Origin: Parus major
Taxonomy: Eukaryota > Chordata > Aves > Passeriformes > Paridae
Reading direction: 5' to 3'
Assembly: GCF_001522545.3 (NCBI RefSeq)
Contig: NC_031769.1
Coordinates: forward strand, 19,637,875 to 19,701,874
DNA length: 64,000 nt
The notes under the pieces were generated by a model that was given only the letters and a program-made list of their open reading frames with translations, was not told where the DNA came from and searched no databases. Shown one piece after another: positions 59,076-64,000 of the stretch. The translations under genes and the position numbers were made by a program. Every line of letters begins with the position of its first letter. The stretch's first letter is position 1.

Positions 59076-62000
59076 CTGTAAATAAATAAAAAGTAAATAG
59101 AAATTAATAAACTGTAGCCACACATAAATATAAGACTATTGAAAACTATAATTTTTCCTTGAATTACGAGGTGGAAAATCTATTATAATGTCTCTGTGTC
59201 AGTCTTTCTCATAGATCTTGCCATGCAAAAAGAGGATCAGAGAGGGAGTGATAAATTTTCCAAAGCATTTGATTATCTTGGGGCTCCCTAAGGGTCTTGC
59301 AGGTACTGATAAATTAGGCTGGGAAAGAATTCAGTGGCAACTAAGTAAATTAAGTTCATAAATATACATATACATATGCATATACATATATATATATATA
59401 AACTAAATAAATTATATTAAGCACATAACTTTAAAATTCTTTGGAATGGAAAAAAATCCTACCTTCCACATTTCCAGCTGCTTTAAGAATAGCTGTCAAA
59501 GATACAGACAAATGTTTAGTCAAAATCTAAAAAAGTCCCGACAGTTTCATGTTAGTAAAAGGTCTGGTAACCTGCACATCACCTCTGTAAAACACTTCTG
59601 CTAAATTAGGTGAGCTGAAAGGGCATGAAAGCCTTTTAACCCCATATTCCCTTCAATAAAATTGCAGTTTTTTGCATATTAAACTCCCTTCTTTCTTTTT
59701 TCGTAATAACCAGAATATCTCAAAGCTATGTTGTGGTAGTTTCTGACTGTTTTAAGAGGACTTGCCCTTCCCTTCTCTCCGATTAATTAACCTTGCCCTT
59801 TTCACCGGGTCTGTTTCTTGTGTAGACTGAGAAAACTTCGACTGCTGAGGACAATTGAAATTTCCTGTATCACATATAATTCTTTTGAGACCCAGCAGGT
59901 CTTAATTTACCATAATTTATTTGCATCTATAATTACACGTATGAACTGAAGCTTTCTTGTGCAGCTTTTCCCGGCTGTGCACAGAGGGCGCCGTCTGCAA
60001 GGCTTTTCTCGGCAGCTGGGCTGGAGTTACAGGGGGCTGGTTGTAAAGCATTGAAGGGTTTACTAGGAAAATCAGAGCATAGAACATTTCATGACCCAAG
60101 TGATCCAAATTTTATTGAAGAGAAAGACTTCTGATTGCTCTCCTGCAGAACCTTCTTATTCCTGTGACTGGACTGAAGACTGGATGAAACTTCACGTCAT
60201 ACTTCTGGTATATTCAGATTCCAAGCCCAACCTCTACATTGCTTTGATTTGCCATTGTTTTGGTTTTTTTTTTCTTTATCCCACCTTAGCCTCTAATTTT
60301 AGATTTAATATTCAGTCAAAAAATTTAAGCTGCTGGGTGATGGCCACAGCAAGGACGGATCTCCGCCAGGGAGTGTGGGATGTGCCAGGAGCCGGGCTGC
60401 TGCAGCAGACCCAGGGCAATGCACTGGGCTCTGGTGTGTTTGCAAACACAAAGGAAAAGCAGCTGTTCCATTTGTCTCTTGAAAGGGTGCAGAGCTGGCT
60501 CTAATGGAATAAATATCTGGTTGTGCTGAAATGCCGTTCTGCTGGAGAGCCCAGTGTCAGGGAATACCCTCTGTACTTTGGCATTGCGTATCAGGGACAC
60601 TCTCAGTCAAACCCAGCAAATAAAGCTTCTGGTGATAGTGAGTTTCTGCTTTCTGATGTCTGGTAAAAGAGAACTATCATTCAGTAGTGTCTCTTGCCTG
60701 CAAAGAAAACTAGGTATTTTCCTAACAGCAGAATTTTCCTTTCGAGGACATGCCCTGAACAATCCGTGACTGCTGCTTCCCCCACCAGCTGCAGGTTTGC
60801 TTTGGTGGGGGAAAGGACTGAACCTCAGAAACATCCTGAACCTTGGGGTTGTGAAACAGGGCAGGAAATTGGACTTTTTGCAGAATTAACAGTTAAACTC
60901 CAAAATACCACATGGTTGCTTGGCTCACAATATTCTGATATTTCTGCTTCCTGACTAAAGCAGATGGTGCTCAGTTATACAGAAACACTATATTAAAAAA
61001 AAAAAAAACAACAAAACCCTAACCAAAACACTTCTACTCTTTTCAAAGGTCACTATATGCTCTCTGGATCGCACTTCCGCTCCTATTTAAACAGAATTGC
61101 TTCATCTACCTCTTACTGGAACAGCACGTATCATAGAGCAGCAAGAGGAAGAACAGCAAATTAGTGATGCCACTCTTGTTCCATAGAAAGAAAATAATAA
61201 TGTCAGTAGAAAAAAACACATGTTTATGTTGGAGGAGAACAAAACAATACAGAAGTTTGCTTTTTTTTTTCAGGAAATATTTATGATTTTTAGTTACTAA
61301 TTGGATATTCCTCCCAGAATGTAAGAAAATCTGAGGTTATGAAGATAGAAATCATAAATATGGCAAATGAAAAAAAAAATTCATATCATTTTTGTCTGAA
61401 CATTGAAACATTTGGTCAGTCTTCTGTAAAGCTCATATTGTGCTGTTACCACTGCAATAAAACCATAAATGGAAAGAGTGAATATTAATCACTTACTCTT
61501 TGGTTTCTTACAAATGAAGCCCTTTTGGGAAGAGCAGGGCAGGACATTCCAGTAGCCGGTGGCCGCAGACAGCTCCACGCAGAAAGCCAGCTCGTCCCCC
61601 GAGGGCTGCCCGTCAGCCCAGTTGACAAAGTCTAAGGGACTGCTGTCCTGCCAAAGCAGCAGCCCTGATGTGGCAAATGTTAGTATCAATACTAATAGAT
61701 CCACAGGAAAAGCCTTCATCTTAGTGAATATTGACTATTCAATATTACTTTATTCAACTGAATAACGTAATACTAATCTCTTCAGAAATTCTACCCGTGG
61801 TTGTTTTTTGATGCATTTCATCTCATTTGATTCTTGGCTCAAAAACAAAACAATTGCTTTCCCAAATTATGATTTGCAGATTTATCAGTCATAACTTAGT
61901 TTTAATTTCTATTTTTCCATACCTGTGCATAGGATATCAAAATTTCCAACTGAAAAAAGCTAAATTCAGACTTTTTAATGAAAACATTCTAAATTATTAT

Positions 62001-63885
62001 TTCAGCAGTACTCAATGAAAATCCAGATTTTACTGTAATGCTTAAACATATATTTAGTAAAAATTAAACCTTTTTTTTTTATAAACCCTAAAATAAAAAT
62101 TTGGATGTTTCAATGGGGTGAAAATAATTTAAAATAAAACCCTTTCTGACTGCTTGTAGTCTGATAACTGTTTGCTTCCAGATGCATGTATTCTACTGTA
62201 TGTTTTTACTGTATGTTTATGTTTTTACTGTATGTTATTTACTGTATGTTTGTATTTTACTGTATATTTAAGCAGCCTAATTTTCTCAATAGAGTCACAG
62301 AGGAGCTCTGGCTGGACTCCCACAGGTCCCACATGAGTGTTCCCCAGCCAAGAGAAGATGAGAGAGCCAGTCAGGATTTTTTCCCCATCAGGAAAAGCTT
62401 TCTCAGAGATCAGGAACAGGAGACAACCTCAGAGATGACCCAGGTCTGATCTCCTACTCCAATTAATTGCTTAAAACTTATTTATTAATGTTTTTTTTTT
62501 CCATTTAATAAAGTCTGTTTATGATTACTTATAGAACTTAAAATAGTTACCATTTACATTTCTGTATATTCCTATCCAAAAGCCGCTTGTCTTGCTTGCG
62601 TATAAATCTGCATGTTCTATTAAAAAGTTTGATTCATCCAGATCTGCTACAGAAGTCAACATACCACCTATAAAAAAAAGAGTGGAAGATGATTGGAGAT
62701 ATCCCCAGTGTAGTTTGAAACAGGTTAAGGTTAATAAAAAAATCCTCTCCCACTGCTAGGGAGTAAAGAAGAATAAAACAGTGACCACAAGGGTAGTGTA
62801 CAGCTGTAGGGGAATAGCACAGATGGTGAGAGATGTCATCTGAAATGAAAGGCAGAAAAGCACAGTGAAGGTGATGACTTTTAAACACTGGGAAAAGTGC
62901 ACTATGTTTTCAAGTGACTGGATGATACTGTTCACAGGAGTCATGATTATTTATTTGTTCTTCATGGTTTGACGGAATAATATGTGGCATGAAATACTGC
63001 TCAACAAACAAACCTGAGCAACAAACAAATCTGCAATTCAAACTGATGTATTAATTTTTGTGGCAGTGGTGGTAGAGTAAGAGGGCTAAGAGGATCTTAA
63101 AAAGGTATGAAACAAAGGATCCATTAATTTTTTCTTTCCTGGCCTCCTGAGACATGGATGAGATAGCTGATGACTCAGCAGCCAAGGTGAAAGAGTGCCA
63201 AGGTACTGTTCCTGGTCATGGCCAGGAGCAGATGTCTCCAAGGAGAAGGAGGGAAGCAGTTTCCCTGCCTGGGCTCTGCAGTCTGCCAGGGAGCCTTGCT
63301 GACAGAGCAAGGGCTACCAGCAGCACATGCAACTCCTTTTGGATCAACCCCTTTCAGATCACACAGCCCCTGTTAAAAATGAGTGATTATTTAAATGATA
63401 TTTACTTTGCCTATTGTGTAGGGAAAGATATGGAAAAGAAGGGAAAAGGCCAGAAACAAATAGGTTTTTTCAAATCACATAAAATTTAAGGTCTTACTGA
63501 AAAGAGAAATTGTGTGAGTGAAAAAATATAACAAGAAACAAGCACAGATGGAAAAATAAAATAAGGAAATCACCTTAAATTCAACATAACTGAAAAGCAA
63601 ATAATAATAAAAATAAATGAGACATTTATTCCTTATTTTTAATATTTGTAAATTTTGCATTATTACTTTTCAAGATTTTTTCAAGACTTCTTTTTGATGT
63701 CAAGATTGAAGTTTTATATTGGGTAAAATTATAATTACCTGATTGAATGCACTGAGTGACAGACTGAGCCCAGCTCATTTCATTGGCATTGAAGTTATAG
63801 CAGTGGCTTCGGAAAGGAATCCAAGATATGTGATCGAATTCAGGACATTGTCCAATATCCTGAGGGAGATCAGAAGGAAGTATAT
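58831..63885 (-). CDS. Upstream MRC1-like paralogue, 3' part (five last exons)
   Basis: The last five coding exons of a second mannose-receptor-like gene; the rest lies beyond the right edge. It encodes all of CTLD8, a stalk, a membrane helix and a 46-residue tail ending in TGA. Exon lengths 147, 117, 168, 30 and 245 nt compare with 153, 117, 168, 36 and 200 in the complete gene, all joined in phase 1, showing recent tandem ancestry. All splice sites are GT-AG and the frame is open, so I see no sign of a pseudogene. CTLD8 has no EPN. The tail ends ENEHSIV, like the NEHSVI end of mammalian MRC1, unlike the downstream paralogue. Confidence 0.94.
59362..59402. repeat. TA/TACA-rich microsatellite
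   Basis: Mixed ATACAT and TA units ending in a perfect TA run, in an intron of the upstream paralogue. Confidence 0.85.
59463..59492 (-). CDS. Paralogue exon: 30-nt juxtamembrane mini-exon
   Basis: Encodes TILKAAGNVE, in the same position and phase as the 36-nt exon 29 of the complete gene. Acceptor TTTGACAG, donor GTAGGA. Confidence 0.78.
61497..61664 (-). CDS. Paralogue exon: end of CTLD8, GC-rich
   Basis: Encodes LLLWQDSSPLDFVNWADGQP, GDELAFCVELSAATGYWN, GFICKKPK. QPS replaces EPN. Markedly GC-rich with six CpGs, in contrast to the AT-rich introns around it and to the homologous exon 28 of the neighbouring gene, which has none. Confidence 0.94.
62191..62270. repeat. Short tandem repeat of TACTGTATG units
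   Basis: Five copies of TACTGTAT(G/A) separated by 4-10 T-rich bases (spacing 13-19). A small irregular minisatellite in an intron of the upstream paralogue. Confidence 0.75.
62551..62667 (-). CDS. Paralogue exon: CTLD8, middle
   Basis: Encodes GGMLTSVADLDESNFLIEHA and SGFWIGIYRNVN; 117 nt as in exon 27 of the complete gene. Not visible as an ATG-started open frame; found from WIG and splice phase. Confidence 0.93.
63739..63885 (-). CDS. Paralogue exon: CTLD8, first part
   Basis: Shows GQCPEFDHISWIPFRSHCYN and MSWAQSVTQC, aligned one-to-one with exon 26 of the complete gene. Acceptor TTCTTCTAG, donor GTAATT. Confidence 0.94.
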
Positions 63886-64000
63886 CTAGAAGAAATATTA
63901 CAAGTGCTTTAATTCAGTAAGGATTGCAGTTCTTAATATATAAAATAAAATCTTAAAACCACCTTGTCTTAAAAATATTAAAAGTCTTCTTTGGCACACA

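Larger units (their letters stand above)
59076..63738 (-). other. Introns of the upstream paralogue
   Basis: About 2.0 kb between the mini-exon and the GC-rich exon includes GC-richer stretches near 60.0 and 60.35-60.84 kb with no family I recognise. The others are AT-rich. They contain the TA-rich and TACTGTATG repeats listed separately. No further exon is supported. Confidence 0.5.

Noticed and set aside
61489..61719. Minus-strand open frame beginning MKAFPVDLLVLILTF, resembling a signal peptide fused to half a lectin domain
   Set aside because: The hydrophobic start is intronic read-through; the AG at 61666-61665 gives an exon of exactly the length and phase of its homologue, and half a CTLD would not fold.
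1..64000. CRISPR arrays, operons, tRNA or rRNA genes
   Set aside because: No regularly spaced direct repeats, no cloverleaf or rRNA text noticed; the window is eukaryotic nuclear DNA.

Overview
The window is vertebrate nuclear DNA, almost certainly from a bird. Evidence: single-exon-sized coding islands in AT-rich introns, canonical GT-AG splice sites, and repeated fragments of CR1 LINEs with their diagnostic 3' ends, the dominant repeat of avian genomes. The species cannot be fixed from sequence alone.

All recognisable genes lie on the minus strand and belong to the macrophage mannose receptor (MRC1, CD206) family. One complete gene spans 56371 down to 23407. I reconstructed 30 coding exons with consistent phase and GT-AG introns throughout; they total 4314 nt and encode 1437 residues. 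The protein reads: signal peptide, ricin-type cysteine-rich domain, fibronectin type II domain, eight C-type lectin-like domains (CTLDs), transmembrane helix, short cytoplasmic tail. About 2.5 kb upstream of its start codon ends a second, tandem MRC1-like gene. Only its last five exons (CTLD8, membrane helix, tail; 63885 to 58831) fall in the window. The exon lengths and phases of the two genes match closely, so they are tandem duplicates in a receptor cluster like the one known in chicken.

The complete paralogue looks functionally diverged. CTLD4, the main mannose-binding domain of mammalian MRC1, lacks the Glu-Pro-Asn and Trp-Asn-Asp sugar/calcium motifs, while CTLD5 keeps both. Its 32-residue tail has no tyrosine, so the tyrosine-based endocytosis signal of mammalian MRC1 is absent. 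The upstream paralogue has a different, longer tail.

Region by region: 1-15.8 kb is AT-rich with no gene I can support and only a small CR1 tail. 15.83-16.66 kb is a strong orphan CpG island with CCCCGG repeats, a palindromic YY1-like site and a long pyrimidine tract; it is probably a promoter, but I found no coding exon attached to it. 17.8-18.8 kb holds two retroelement fragments. 23.4-56.4 kb is the complete receptor gene, with CR1 and LTR-like insertions concentrated in intron 11 (41.9-44.3 kb). 56.4-58.8 kb is the intergenic promoter/3'-UTR segment. 58.8-64 kb is the 3' end of the upstream paralogue.
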